Assembly: GCF_000330505.1 (NCBI RefSeq)
Contig: NW_004443578.1
Span: 1-64,000 of the forward strand
DNA: 64,000 bases
DNA from: Entamoeba invadens IP1
Taxonomy: Eukaryota > Evosea > Mastigamoebida > Endamoebidae
Direction of reading: 5' to 3'
Notes under the pieces: model-generated
Databases searched by the model: none
Told to the model about the DNA's origin: nothing
The model's input: the letters and a program-made list of their open reading frames with translations, nothing else
In this document: in pieces, positions 1 to 10,656 of the stretch
Position numbering within the stretch: the stretch's first letter is position 1
Layout: each line of letters begins with the position of its first letter
Made by a program: the position numbers and the translations under genes

Positions 1-88
1 TTCTATTTTTAGAACATGTATATATTACAATATGTTATATAACCCATGCAAAAGACGCGCTTTTTGAGCTTTTTATTATTTTATTAAA

Positions 89-143
89 ATGATATGAACA
101 TGAGTTGTTATGTATTGAGATTATTATACGATGTTCATATCAT
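89..143. repeat. 13-bp perfect inverted repeat in each 5S spacer
   Basis: The arms 89-101 (ATGATATGAACAT) and 131-143 (ATGTTCATATCAT) are perfect reverse complements with a 29-nt loop. The pair recurs in every unit about 160 bp upstream of the 5S gene. Copy 3 has one extra G directly after the right arm. The role is unknown. Confidence 0.85.
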
Positions 144-301
144 GCCAACATATTTATAATATACAATTCAGAATGAACATTGATATATAATATTATGATA
201 GTCATAACTGTTTTATTATCACTCGTTATTCATTTCATTCATATATTCGATTTTTTATGCTTTTCTTTTCAGATAGTCTATCTTCTCATGTTTCTACTTT
301 C

Positions 302-417
302 GGTAGGTTCATATCAAGTAGGATACACCCGTTCCCATCTGAACACGGAAGTAAAGATGCTTAGAGCCTGTTTAGTACCATTATGTTCACACAGATGGGA
401 ACGTCAGGTAATCTACC
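302..417 (+). rRNA. 5S ribosomal RNA, copy 1
   Basis: The segment holds the conserved 5S loop sequence CCCATCTGAACACGGAAGT. The first eight bases (GGTAGGTT) pair with the last eight (AATCTACC) as helix I, which fixes both ends at a length of 116 nt. A run of five T follows at once (418-422), as expected for an RNA polymerase III terminator. Confidence 0.93.
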
Positions 418-735
418 TTTTTAAGTTTTAGTTGTTCTATTTTTAGAACATGTATATATTACAATATGTTATATAACCCATGCAAAAGACGCGCTTTTTG
501 AGCTTTTTATTATTTTATTAAAATGATATGAACATGAGTTGTTATGTATTGAGATTATTATACGATGTTCATATCATGCCAACATATTTATAATATACAA
601 TTCAGAATGAACATTGATATATAATATTATGATAGTCATAACTGTTTTATTATCACTCGTTATTCATTTCATTCATATATTCGATTTTTTATGCTTTTCT
701 TTTCAGATAGTCTATCTTCTCATGTTTCTACTTTC

Positions 736-851
736 GGTAGGTTCATATCAAGTAGGATACACCCGTTCCCATCTGAACACGGAAGTAAAGATGCTTAGAG
801 CCTGTTTAGTACCATTATGTTCACACAGATGGGAACGTCAGGTAATCTACC
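736..851 (+). rRNA. 5S ribosomal RNA, copy 2
   Basis: Identical to copy 1, with the same helix I ends and T5 terminator. Confidence 0.93.
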
Positions 852-1170
852 TTTTTAAGTTTTAGTTGTTCTATTTTTAGAACATGTATATATTACAATA
901 TGTTATATAACCCATGCAAAAGACGCGCTTTTTGAGCTTTTTATTATTTTATTAAAATGATATGAACATGAGTTGTTATGTATTGAGATTATTATACGAT
1001 GTTCATATCATGGCCAACATATTTATAATATACAATTCAGAATGAACATTGATATATAATATTATGATAGTCATAACTGGTTTATTATCACTCGTTATTC
1101 ATTTCATTCATATATTCGATTTTTTATGCTTTTCTTTTCAGATAGTCTATCTTCTCATGTTTCTACTTTC

Positions 1171-1286
1171 GGTAGGTTCATATCAAGTAGGATACACCCG
1201 TTCCCATCTGAACACGGAAGTAAAGATGCTTAGAGCCTGTTTAGTACCATTATGTTCACACAGATGGGAACGTCAGGTAATCTACC
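1171..1286 (+). rRNA. 5S ribosomal RNA, copy 3
   Basis: Identical to copy 1. The spacing is 435 bp because of one extra G in the upstream spacer. Confidence 0.93.
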
Positions 1287-1604
1287 TTTTTAAGTTTTAG
1301 TTGTTCTATTTTTAGAACATGTATATATTACAATATGTTATATAACCCATGCAAAAGACGCGCTTTTTGAGCTTTTTATTATTTTATTAAAATGATATGA
1401 ACATGAGTTGTTATGTATTGAGATTATTATACGATGTTCATATCATGCCAACATATTTATAATATACAATTCAGAATGAACATTGATATATAATATTATG
1501 ATAGTCATAACTGTTTTATTATCACTCGTTATTCATTTCATTCATATATTCGATTTTTTATGCTTTTCTTTTCAGATAGTCTATCTTCTCATGTTTCTAC
1601 TTTC

Positions 1605-1720
1605 GGTAGGTTCATATCAAGTAGGATACACCCGTTCCCATCTGAACACGGAAGTAAAGATGCTTAGAGCCTGTTTAGTACCATTATGTTCACACAGATG
1701 GGAACGTCAGGTAATCTACC
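1605..1720 (+). rRNA. 5S ribosomal RNA, copy 4
   Basis: Identical to copy 1, with the same helix I ends and T5 terminator. Confidence 0.93.
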
Positions 1721-2038
1721 TTTTTAAGTTTTAGTTGTTCTATTTTTAGAACATGTATATATTACAATATGTTATATAACCCATGCAAAAGACGCGCTTT
1801 TTGAGCTTTTTATTATTTTATTAAAATGATATGAACATGAGTTGTTATGTATTGAGATTATTATACGATGTTCATATCATGCCAACATATTTATAATATA
1901 CAATTCAGAATGAACATTGATATATAATATTATGATAGTCATAACTGTTTTATTATCACTCGTTATTCATTTCATTCATGTATTCGATTTTTTATGCTTT
2001 TCTTTTCAGATAGTCTATCTTCTCACGTTTCTACTTTC

Positions 2039-2154
2039 GGTAGGTTCATATCAAGTAGGATACACCCGTTCCCATCTGAACACGGAAGTAAAGATGCTTA
2101 GAGCCTGTTTAGTACCATTATGTTCACACAGATGGGAACGTCAGGTAATCTACC
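2039..2154 (+). rRNA. 5S ribosomal RNA, copy 5
   Basis: The RNA segment is identical to copy 1. The 5' spacer carries two substitutions not seen in the other units. Confidence 0.93.
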
Positions 2155-2472
2155 TTTTTAAGTTTTAGTTGTTCTATTTTTAGAACATGTATATATTACA
2201 ATATGTTATATAACCCATGCAAAAGACGCGCTTTTTGAGCTTTTTATTATTTTATTAAAATGATATGAACATGAGTTGTTATGTATTGAGATTATTATAC
2301 GATGTTCATATCATGCCAACATATTTATAATATACAATTCAGAATGAACATTGATATATAATATTATGATAGTCATAACTGTTTTATTATCACTCGTTAT
2401 TCATTTCATTCATATATTCGATTTTTTATGCTTTTCTTTTCAGATAGTCTATCTTCTCATGTTTCTACTTTC

Positions 2473-2588
2473 GGTAGGTTCATATCAAGTAGGATACACC
2501 CGTTCCCATCTGAACACGGAAGTAAAGATGCTTAGAGCCTGTTTAGTACCATTATGTTCACACAGATGGGAACGTCAGGTAATCTACC
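2473..2588 (+). rRNA. 5S ribosomal RNA, copy 6
   Basis: Identical to copy 1. This is the last complete copy of the array. Confidence 0.93.
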
Positions 2589-2906
2589 TTTTTAAGTTTT
2601 AGTTGTTCTATTTTTAGAACATGTATATATTACAATATGTTATATAACCCATGCAAAAGACGCGCTTTTTGAGCTTTTTATTATTTTATTAAAATGATAT
2701 GAACATGAGTTGTTATGTATTGAGATTATTATACGATGTTCATATCATGCCAACATATTTATAATATACAATTCAGAATGAACATTGATATATAATATTA
2801 TGATAGTCATAACTGTTTTATTATCACTCGTTATTCATTTCATTCATATATTCGATTTTTTATGCTTTTCTTTTCAGATAGTCTATCTTCTCATGTTTCT
2901 ACTTTC

Positions 2907-2958
2907 GGTAGGTTCATATCAAGTAGGATACACCCGTTCCCATCTGAACACGGAAGTA
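2907..2958 (+). pseudogene. Truncated 5S rRNA (first 52 nt)
   Basis: The seventh copy matches the others up to GGAAGTA and then turns abruptly into unrelated AT-rich sequence. It lacks the 3' half, helix I partner and terminator, so it cannot make 5S rRNA. It marks the edge of the array. Confidence 0.93.
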
Positions 2959-3242
2959 TACTTTATTAATTTAAACCTTTGTGAGTTAAAAATCCAAATC
3001 AAAACAAACTCGACTCACTTTGTTCGTCTTCGTTTCTTTAACAATTTGTATTTTTAACTCACTGTTTAAATTTTTGCAAAATTTTTTTTATTTATTATTA
3101 TTTATATTTATTTTTCATTAATTTTTTTTTACTTTTTTTTAATTTTTTTTTACTTTTTCAAATTATTAAATATTTTTTTTATTATATATTTTTTAATATT
3201 TTGACAACTTTCATTATTTTAATTTTAATTGAACTGTAAATA
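2959..3242. other. AT-rich spacer with T runs
   Basis: Beyond the array the sequence is low-complexity T/A DNA with long T runs. I see no gene. Confidence 0.8.
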
Positions 3243-3252
3243 CAATTATTTT

Positions 3253-3689
3253 GGGACCTACATTGACCACCACCACCTCTTAAAATAGATTTATTTTTTC
3301 TATTTCGAATCATATTCAAATTAAAATTATAGTAAATAGGAAACTGGGATAATATTAGGTCTGGTTCCCGAATTCAAAAAATGCCGATAATTCACCTTGA
3401 TTTAGTGGAAACCGAGTAAGACGGAGCATTGAAAAGAAGGCTCTGAAGACACACTCAAACAGTCTGTTTGTGCACCGTTTCACCCACTTTCCAAGTCCTC
3501 CCTTGGCGCGGATCCCCCTGACCCCCCGCAAGCGGGGGGGAACCACATCCGCGTCCACACAGTACGGACAAGGAAAGTGGGCGATATGGGGACGCACAAA
3601 CAGTGGCTGAAAAGTGGACTTCCTTCAAAAAACACTTGCGGCAAATATTTTTTTTGGTAAAGGTGGTGGTGGTGGTCAATGTAGGTCCC
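3253..3689. mobile_element. GC-rich Mutator-like MITE, copy 1
   Basis: This non-autonomous element of 437 bp begins GGGACCTACATTGACCACCA and ends with its reverse complement (TGGTCAATGTAGGTCCC preceded by GGT repeats). A perfect 10-bp target duplication, CAATTATTTT, flanks it at 3243-3252 and 3690-3699. A 9-11 bp duplication points to the Mutator (MULE) type; that assignment is inference. The core is unusually GC-rich for this genome and holds a hairpin of CCCCCCGC, AA, GCGGGGGG at 3522-3539. A second copy lies at 58974-59411. The short open frames inside are not credible genes. Confidence 0.88.
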
Positions 3690-3699
3690 CAATTATTTT

Positions 3700-4780
3700 A
3701 CGACTTAATTTTTATTTTTATTTTTAATATATTAATTTAATTTGTATTTAAATCAAACGAATATAAAGCTTAGATGTTATAATTAATTTGTTTTTATGTT
3801 TTAGATATTTTTTGATAGTTCAAATTTGTTGTTATAAATTAATATCTCAAATATTTTATTTATGGTTTATTATTTAGAATTGTGTTGTATCTTTTTTAAA
3901 AGTGACTTTATAATTTATTAGAATATCTGTTATTTTTAGATCATTATTTAAATCATCATTTTAATTTGAACAAACATTGAATTATTTCAATTGATTTGTA
4001 TTTTGTTAACACAACTAAAACAACGAAATTTTTTATATATTAAAACAGTTAATTTTATTAAATTTATTTAAAAAATTTAATCAAAAGTCTAATTAATTTT
4101 TCATTGTTTGGATTTGGCGTTTTGAGCTTTCCTAACAATGCTCTCTATATTTTGATTTATACAAACCCAAGGCAAATTTTCTACATTGATAAAATCTGGT
4201 AATTATACCTAATATCATCTTAATTTCCTACATACTACAATTCTAATTTACATATTATATTTTATAAAAATTGTTTATTCATTTTTTATTTTTTACAAAA
4301 AAATGGAAATTGGGCTTATCATGTAGAAAGTCAACCTTATAAACACACCAAAATAAAACTTGTTCATTTCAACACAAATATTGGAAATATTAGGTCCACA
4401 CTTTATAAATGCCGTCAGTAAGCGACTCAAAATGTCCAATGAAAAAAAAAACAAATTAATTTATTTTTTGGATATTCAAACCATTAATTTTTAACAAAAT
4501 TACTTATTGTATGGTGTTTATTTACTAATCCATTTTGAAAATGATTATTTCTTTAAATAATAAAAACATGGTAAAATTATTGTACTTTGTATAGTTTTTG
4601 GAATCCCAAAAACACAAAAATAACAGAAAGTGTTTTTTCATTCACAGAAAAAACACCAAAAATAGTGGGAAGACATCCCGAATCCACAAAGTATTTCTTT
4701 AACAAATCTCGCCAGTCTTTCGTGCACTTATTCGTTCTTTCTCTTAAAAATAGTAAAATATATAAACAAAAATTTATCAT
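3700..4780. other. AT-rich region without a recognised gene
   Basis: About 1.1 kb of A/T-rich sequence. The only open frames are about 65 residues and lie on both strands of the same segment, so I do not call them. Confidence 0.6.
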
Positions 4781-5806
4781 TTAAATTTCTCCCTCTTTAA
4801 TTTCCTCCAAATTCATCAATTTCAACATTCTGTTGATCCTCTCAATAAGCCACTTTTTGTTATCAAATGCAATCCAGTCTTTGGGGAACATATCTAAATT
4901 GCCAATGTAAGCACCCAACACTGCTCCAACAACTGCTTTATTGGTGTCTGCATCTCCCGCTTCATAGGTCACAGCCATCAACACACTCTCAAATATTTCC
5001 TTGTTACTTTTCCCATTATTTTTCAATTTCTCTGCCTCTTTAACCCCCCACATTGCACATCCAACTGGCTTATACGTGTACCCAATCGAATTATTTAAAT
5101 CAAGTTGTTCCAAACTCTTCGGATTTGTGAATTTCTCAAAATCGGAATAAAACTCCTTGTTACCTTCTATGTACTTTCTACCTCTTTCTCGTGCAAATTC
5201 AATCGCTTTTTGACAATCACACTCGCCTCGTAGGAACTCCCAAATCGAATAAACTTTTATAGAAACAGAGGCCTGGCACCGTGAGTCGAAGTGAGTCATT
5301 TTTTTAAATAGTGTTTGCCATTTTTCCCAACTTTTCGATGTTTTAAAAATAAGGAATAGCAGCCGTTGAAGTCCTCATGACACTCCCATTAGACGCACGC
5401 TTGTCTTCCCTCTTTTCCCAAATTTCCATTAATTTCAAATAGGTTTTTTAAATTGTTAGACGACAAAATCGCTTTAAAATTTGCTCCAACACCTAAGGCA
5501 CCCATATCGCCCACCTCTGAATATCCAAAATTGAACCAATAGAGATGTCGCGTTGCAAAGTCTTCTGTAACACAATTTCCATTGTTTGCTACTAAAGAGT
5601 CGAGTATTAATAACGACTGATCCGTGTCGTCAGTCCAGTCCAAACATTTCCAGTCAAAATTCATCCACCGAGAGAGGTGCTGGTCTATCAAATAACGCGA
5701 ATGATTGATTTTCTTGTGTTTATAAAACAACTCGGCTTGTTCCTTCGAGAAAAATTCAATCGAGAGACCAACAGTGTCGCCGACGGCTTGACCAAGAATT
5801 ATGGAA
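4781..5806 (-). pseudogene. ADP-ribosylglycohydrolase (DraG-like) relic
   Basis: Read on the minus strand, the pieces hold the ordered motifs of the ADP-ribosylglycohydrolase family, enzymes that remove ADP-ribose from proteins using two magnesium ions: GQAVGDTVGL near 5790-5760, WTDDTDQSLLILDSL in the 5389-5730 frame, NGSVMRTS near 5380-5355 in a different frame, THFDSRC at about 5299, and GDADTNKAVVGAVLGAY near 4930. These include the metal-binding Asp residues. At least three frame changes, two next to A or T runs, separate them, and no ATG precedes the first motif. Nothing in the gaps looks like a GTTTGT intron. I read it as a decayed gene; sequence errors in homopolymers are the alternative. 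Confidence 0.82.
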
Positions 5807-6222
5807 ATTATTTATAAACAAATGTTTGGGTATTCCTTTGGAAAAGTGAGAGGACTAAATTCCTTTGGCAATGGATTTGGATATTCTGTGAACGGGAGGT
5901 AACGATTCAGACATTCCATTTGTGCTTACTGTACAACAATGCCTGTTGTATACGAAAATGGACTTTTCTGATGGGTCAGCATGGACGTATTGTTCATTTC
6001 TTTGAGGTAAGTTGACATATCCATTTGTGGACTTTTCAATGTTAAAAATTTAATCGGTTTTATTATATTATAGAGTTTGTTTGTTCAAAAAATTCAATCG
6101 TTCACAAATATTAGTAAAATATAATATTTATTGCTATAATTTGAAAAACATTCAGTATTAAACCAAAAACAATAAATAAAATTTCAAAAAATTCAAAAAC
6201 AAACAATAAAATATTAATAATA
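5807..6222. other. Spacer between the glycohydrolase relic and pogo element
   Basis: Mixed-composition then AT-rich sequence with no recognisable gene. It ends at the TA target of the pogo element. Confidence 0.5.
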
Positions 6223-8072
6223 CAGTCAAACCTCTCAATTTTGACATTTTTAGAAATTGAAAACCTTTTGATTTTGACATTTCAAGATAACAGAACAACA
6301 AGAAAAAACGCAAAAAAGATTTTTAAAAACTTTAAACTTGATAAACAAACACATGAAAAGAATTAAAGATCACAAACCAGTTAAAAGAAAACTCACTTCT
6401 TTAACTGTTGATAAAAAAGCTGATATTATTAAAAAGAAACTAGTTTTGACTGATGAACGTGTTGCAGAATGGGCATACAGTACATACAGCTTATCCAAAA
6501 AACCTTCTCGGAGTTGGATCACCGGGCTTTCAATTGACAAACCACTTGTTGACAAAAGATTGCTAAGTAAAGTTAAATACCCACTTTTTGAACAAAATCT
6601 GATGCTTGCCATAAACATGCTATTGGAAAATAACACACCGATACATGACGATGTTATTATATACTTGGCCAACAGAACAAAGCTTAATATGAGTCAAGAC
6701 AGTTATTTGATCAATCTTACTTTATCAAACGGGTGGTTAGATTCTTTCAAAAACGACACTCTCTCAGTATACACAAGCAGTATGGAGAAGCTCCTGTTGT
6801 TGACTTATCAATATGTCGTGATTACATCGAAACAATTCGAGTTATTGTAAAACACTTCCTTGATACTTATGGCCAAGAATCAATCTTCAATGGAGATGAA
6901 ACTGGTCTTAACATACACTTTCTCGAACCATCATCGTTGAACATCAAAGAAGGAAAGGAAATTGGAATCGAGTGTGATAAAATACGGTTTACTGTATTTC
7001 TTGTTACAGATGTTACTGGTAAAAACCGAAGAAACCCAGTGGTAATTGGCAAGTCAGTAAAACCAAGAGGAATGACAAAGCAGATAGAACAGAAAAACCA
7101 CATCATTTATTTGGATCAACAAAATGCTTGGATGAGCACTGTAATTTTTCAAAGATACATACTGGATTGGGATGCCGAAATAACCAACTCTCCAAATCCA
7201 CACGAAATTATGTTCATCATTGACAACTGTTCAACACACAATTTGTTTATAAAAGTCGACACTGAAATCAAAGTTATGAAACTTAACTATATATTCGTGA
7301 TCTTTCTTCCGCCTAACGTAACTTCGGTTTATCAGCCTCTCGACATGGGTATCATATACACTTTCAAGAAAAATTACTGGAAGCTATTTCTGCGCAACTT
7401 GGTCAATGTCGTTGAACACAATGTTAAAAATGTCACTTCTGATTCAAAGAAAGAAACCAAAAAAGCTAAGAAGCTTCCTTTTGTAGAGTGTTTGCCTTTT
7501 ATTGACAGAGCTTGGTTGAGTGTAGAAAACAAAACAGTAACCAAATGTTGGTATAAAACCACACTGTTGGGAGAACCTCGAGAAAGTTACATTGATGAAA
7601 ACAACGAAAACGACATTGAAATACAACGTTCGATTGAAAAGCTAAGTAAAAGTGGTGTTTAATCGAAAAAAGTTCAGATGAAGAATTTGTAGATAGAATG
7701 GATGAAAAGATACCACCTTTTATAACAAATAATGAACTTGAAATATTGGATTTTTCGAAAGAGACAACACCATTGGGAAATGTAACTACATTTGAAGATG
7801 AATTGTATACAGATGCCGATTCGTTATTGAAAAGAGTTATGGATTCAGAAATGCCAGAAAAAGAGAAAATAACAATTCTTAATTTTATATCAAAAGTGTT
7901 TAAAACTGCTTCTGAATACGTTTAAATGGGTTTTACCATAATTTAGTTTTTGCCTTGTTTTATCTTTGCGACTTATTACTGGACCTTTGAATTTTGACAA
8001 TAGTATTTTTATTAATAATAAATAATTAAAAATGTCAGAATCAAAAGGTGTCAGAATTGAAAGGTTTGACTG
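6223..8072. mobile_element. pogo/Tigger-type transposon with terminal repeats
   Basis: The element starts CAGTCAAACCTCTCAATTTT and ends AAAATTGAGAGG-like in reverse (ATTGAAAGGTTTGACTG). The outer 24 bp match at 22 positions. TA dinucleotides flank both ends (6221-6222 and 8073-8074), as in the Tc1/mariner/pogo superfamily. The subterminal regions repeat the word TTGA(T/C)TTTGACA. The length is 1850 bp, a full-size element. The transposase inside is frameshifted, so this copy looks inactive on its own. Confidence 0.9.
6353..7925 (+). pseudogene. pogo-like transposase, frameshifted
   Basis: The protein begins at the ATG at 6353. Its first part has a CENP-B-like N-terminal helix-turn-helix (LTVDKKADIIKK) and runs to WLDSFK of a second DNA-binding helix. 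A one-base loss in an A run near 6750 moves the frame, and the downstream frame (to 7662) carries the DDE domain: NGDETGL at about 6890, IIDNCSTHN near 7220 and QPLDMG near 7340, with 39 residues between the second and third acidic positions. A second shift near 7655 separates an acidic C-terminal tail ending at 7925. These are the three catalytic Asp motifs of the family, so only the reading frame is broken. Confidence 0.87.
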
Positions 8073-8074
8073 TA

Positions 8075-8778
8075 ATAAGAAATAAATAATAAAAATTATA
8101 ACTAATTATATGGTTGAAAAATTGTAATTCACTTCAATAAAATTGACGTTTCGAATACAAAAACAACTTTTTGTTTAGTGCTTGTGTCAAACACTTTACA
8201 CGGTCAATTACAACTTAATGTTTTTTTGGAAATTGAAAATAAAGATTTGGCAAACACAAAAAAGAGTACAATTGAAAGTTATCAAAAATATTATTTAGTC
8301 AAATACACAGTCGATACAACACAATTCAACAATCGAGAACTTAAATGTGCGATGAAACGCAACATTTTATTTGACATTTAAAATATAACAACAAATTTGA
8401 ATTTAAAACATCGTCAAGTTAACCACAAAACGTTGTGAATGTTCAAAAATCTTGAACTCATACAATCTACCTTTGAATTGAATTAATTTCACGTGAAAGA
8501 GACAATGTTTAAAACTGACCGAAGTCGATTAACAACTTATAATTGTATTTGGTACAAATATGGATTCAATTCCAAATAAAGGTGTTTCGAAATATTAATC
8601 AATTTCTTTGGCTTGGTAATTATTATATAATAATAAATATAGAAATTAATAATAAGTAGTTGTTTTCAATAAAAGACGGTTAATCTTATTAAGCTGGAGT
8701 TTTTCCACTAACTCTACTTGTTAACGATAATTGTCTTTTCTAATATTACACAAACAAGAAAAATACCAAATATAAATT
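8075..8778. other. AT-rich spacer; possible orphan coding fragment 8178-8381
   Basis: The stretch has no recognised gene. An open + frame at 8178-8381 of 67 residues has protein-like composition (EIENKDLANTKKST, TQFNNRELKCAMKR) but no ATG start and no family I recognise. It may be a gene fragment. Confidence 0.35.
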
Positions 8779-9876
8779 TTAATGGAATAAACATCCTTCA
8801 AAACACTCTGCACCCAGTTTCACACTTTTTGAGATATTAAGATAACTCAAACAACGACAGTCTTTAAATGCAAATATTTTAATTTCCTTTAGTTTTTGGT
8901 TTAACGCCACATTACTTAACATTTTACACCCCATAAAAGTTGAATCTCCAATTTCTTCCAACTCTTCATTCATCACTATTTCACTCAATTTATAACAAAA
9001 CGAGAACGCGTAGTTTCCAAGATTTGTAATTCCACATGGAAGTTCGATATTTTCCAAATTGCTACAATTTTGAAACATTCGATTTTTAATAGTCACCAAT
9101 TTTGTCGTTTTAAACAAAACAATTTCGAGTTTGGAACAATCAGAAAATGCGCCTGAATCTATTTCCTCGACATTTTCTAATATTTCAATTTTGCGGAGTG
9201 AGCTACACCCAGAAAAACACGACTCCCCAATATTTATTAAATACTGTGGTAATTCAACTTCACTAAGTTTTGAACACCCACAAAATGTCGTGTTTTCTAG
9301 TTTTGTAATAAACTTGGGTAACACTATTTGTTCAAGTGAGGAACACCAATTGAATGCGTCTTTCCCGATGAAAATGACATTATGGGGTATAGAAATGTTC
9401 GAGATGTTACAACATCCATAAAAGCATGCGGCACCAAGACGAGTTACTGTTGAGCAAAGAGAAACAGATGAAAGAGCAAAACATCCACGAAAACACCCAT
9501 CACTAATTGAAGTCACTAGAGGTGGAATCGAGACAATTTCTTTGGAATAATAACCATTCACTACGTATTCAACAAATGAATATGTAACAGGTTCTGGTAA
9601 TGCGTTTGGGAGACTGGAATGTATAACTTTATAATGGACAATTTTTTGAAAGAAAGCTTTTTCTGGGAAAAAATCATCACAAGGAGAATATAAATGAATT
9701 GTTTCTACATTTGAAAATAACGCTAAATTATTTTCTGAAACAGAAATTGGGTTAAAATGGAAATTGTTTGTAAAGTTATAATACTTTTTACACACCATTT
9801 CCAAATTCAAAAAGTCGTTTGAAGTTTTAAAGTACTTCGCAACAATTAAAATATGAAAACATTCAATATGTATCAT
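8779..9876 (-). CDS. BspA-type leucine-rich-repeat protein
   Basis: An intact 365-residue protein from an ATG at 9876. The first 50 residues (FHILIVAKYFKTSNDFLNLEMVCKKYYN) form the F-box-like helical segment that commonly starts Entamoeba LRR_5 proteins. From about residue 115 onward come roughly ten 23-residue LRR_5 (BspA/TpLRR) repeats of the form CF..C..L..I.LP.....I. There is no signal peptide or membrane span. In Entamoeba this family is very large, and one member has been reported at the cell surface; the role here is unknown, but binding of partners through the LRR solenoid is likely. It is the only LRR gene in the window that reads through without repair. Confidence 0.92.
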   Translation of the reverse strand: MIHIECFHILIVAKYFKTSNDFLNLEMVCKKYYNFTNNFHFNPISVSENNLALFSNVETIHLYSPCDDFFPEKAFFQKIVHYKVIHSSLPNALPEPVTYSFVEYVVNGYYSKEIVSIPPLVTSISDGCFRGCFALSSVSLCSTVTRLGAACFYGCCNISNISIPHNVIFIGKDAFNWCSSLEQIVLPKFITKLENTTFCGCSKLSEVELPQYLINIGESCFSGCSSLRKIEILENVEEIDSGAFSDCSKLEIVLFKTTKLVTIKNRMFQNCSNLENIELPCGITNLGNYAFSFCYKLSEIVMNEELEEIGDSTFMGCKMLSNVALNQKLKEIKIFAFKDCRCLSYLNISKSVKLGAECFEGCLFH

Positions 9877-10428
9877 CGTTTGAAATGTGAGTTTGATTTT
9901 TTAAAAATACTGATTATAATTTATAATATTTTTAGATGAAAAAAGATTACAGATTTATTTTGAAACTTTGAAAAACTGGTCGAAAACTCAAGTTTAAATA
10001 TAAAAATAACACAAAAAAAACAACAAATGTATATACAGTAATAACATACCACTAAATTTGATTGGTTCGGATTGGACTTTTGAATGTTTCAATTTTGATG
10101 GTATTACAATACTATTCGGTGGTGCATCGATCTATGATCACTATTTTTGTATGTGTAAAAGCGTAATAATTCAATTCAATGTAAATCATTTTCTAGAGAT
10201 TGTTTTAAAAAATTAAAAATTGTAATATATTATTTAATTTAATGTAACATCAATAAATTGTTGATGTTTTTGTTGGCAGCATTCTGAGTTGTGTTTATTA
10301 TAATATCATTAAATGTTACATAATATTATAAAACGAAAAATTTCACATTATAGTTTATTAAAAATTTATTAAAATAATTTAATCCAAAATACAAAAAGAT
10401 TTCAAAAATAATATCTCTTAAATGCGTA
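9877..10428. other. AT-rich spacer
   Basis: No gene or element end recognised; it ends at a TA next to a MITE. Confidence 0.5.
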
Positions 10429-10656
10429 GAGTCAGTCTAACAACGTTGTCTGTTCCCCAAATGTTGTCTTTTTGACAAAAAATAATTGATTTTTGTTTCA
10501 AAAAAAACGGGAATTAAATAAAAAAGAAAAAAATTGTGAAAAATATTAAAACTACAATTTTGGGTTTTTCAAAAAATTTCCTAAAATATTCCATTTATAA
10601 TGGTCTAAAAATCGGCAGACAACTTTACAAACAAGACAACGTTTAGCAAATAACTC
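10429..10656. mobile_element. TA-flanked MITE (GAGT family), copy 1
   Basis: This 228-bp element has imperfect inverted ends. The right end, reversed, reads GAGTTATTTGCTAAACGTTG, and the left end reads GAGTCAGTCTAACAACGTTG. TA lies directly outside both ends (10427-10428, 10657-10658). It is in reverse orientation to the copy at 38374, which shares the core GCCGATTTTTAGACCATTAT. There is no coding capacity. TA flanks suggest mobilisation by a Tc1/mariner-like transposase, which is inference. Confidence 0.8.

Larger units (their letters stand above)
1..2958 (+). repeat. Tandem array of 434-bp 5S rRNA units
   Basis: Six full units of 434 bp (one is 435 bp) and a truncated seventh repeat head to tail. 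Each has a 116-nt 5S rRNA gene and about 318 bp of AT-rich spacer. Units are almost identical: copy 3 has one inserted G near 1013 and a T-to-G change near 1080; copy 5 has two spacer substitutions near 1980 and 2026; the 5S segments are identical. The window starts inside a unit, so the array probably continues to the left. It stops within the seventh 5S gene at about 2958. I see no tRNA gene in the spacer. The 83-residue open frames in each unit are by-products of the repeat. Confidence 0.95.

Noticed and set aside
180..3057. Seven identical 83-90 residue hydrophobic open frames, one per repeat unit
   Set aside because: They start at TTG, run through the 5S rRNA gene and repeat only because the unit repeats. 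They are not protein genes.
3522..3540. C/G hairpin as a bacterial-type transcription terminator
   Set aside because: It sits in the middle of a eukaryotic MITE without a T run or upstream gene.
3355..3692. Overlapping minus-strand open frames of 70-80 residues in the GC-rich element
   Set aside because: They lie within a MITE with terminal repeats, in several frames at once, with GC-hairpin-derived Pro/Gly runs and no conserved motif.
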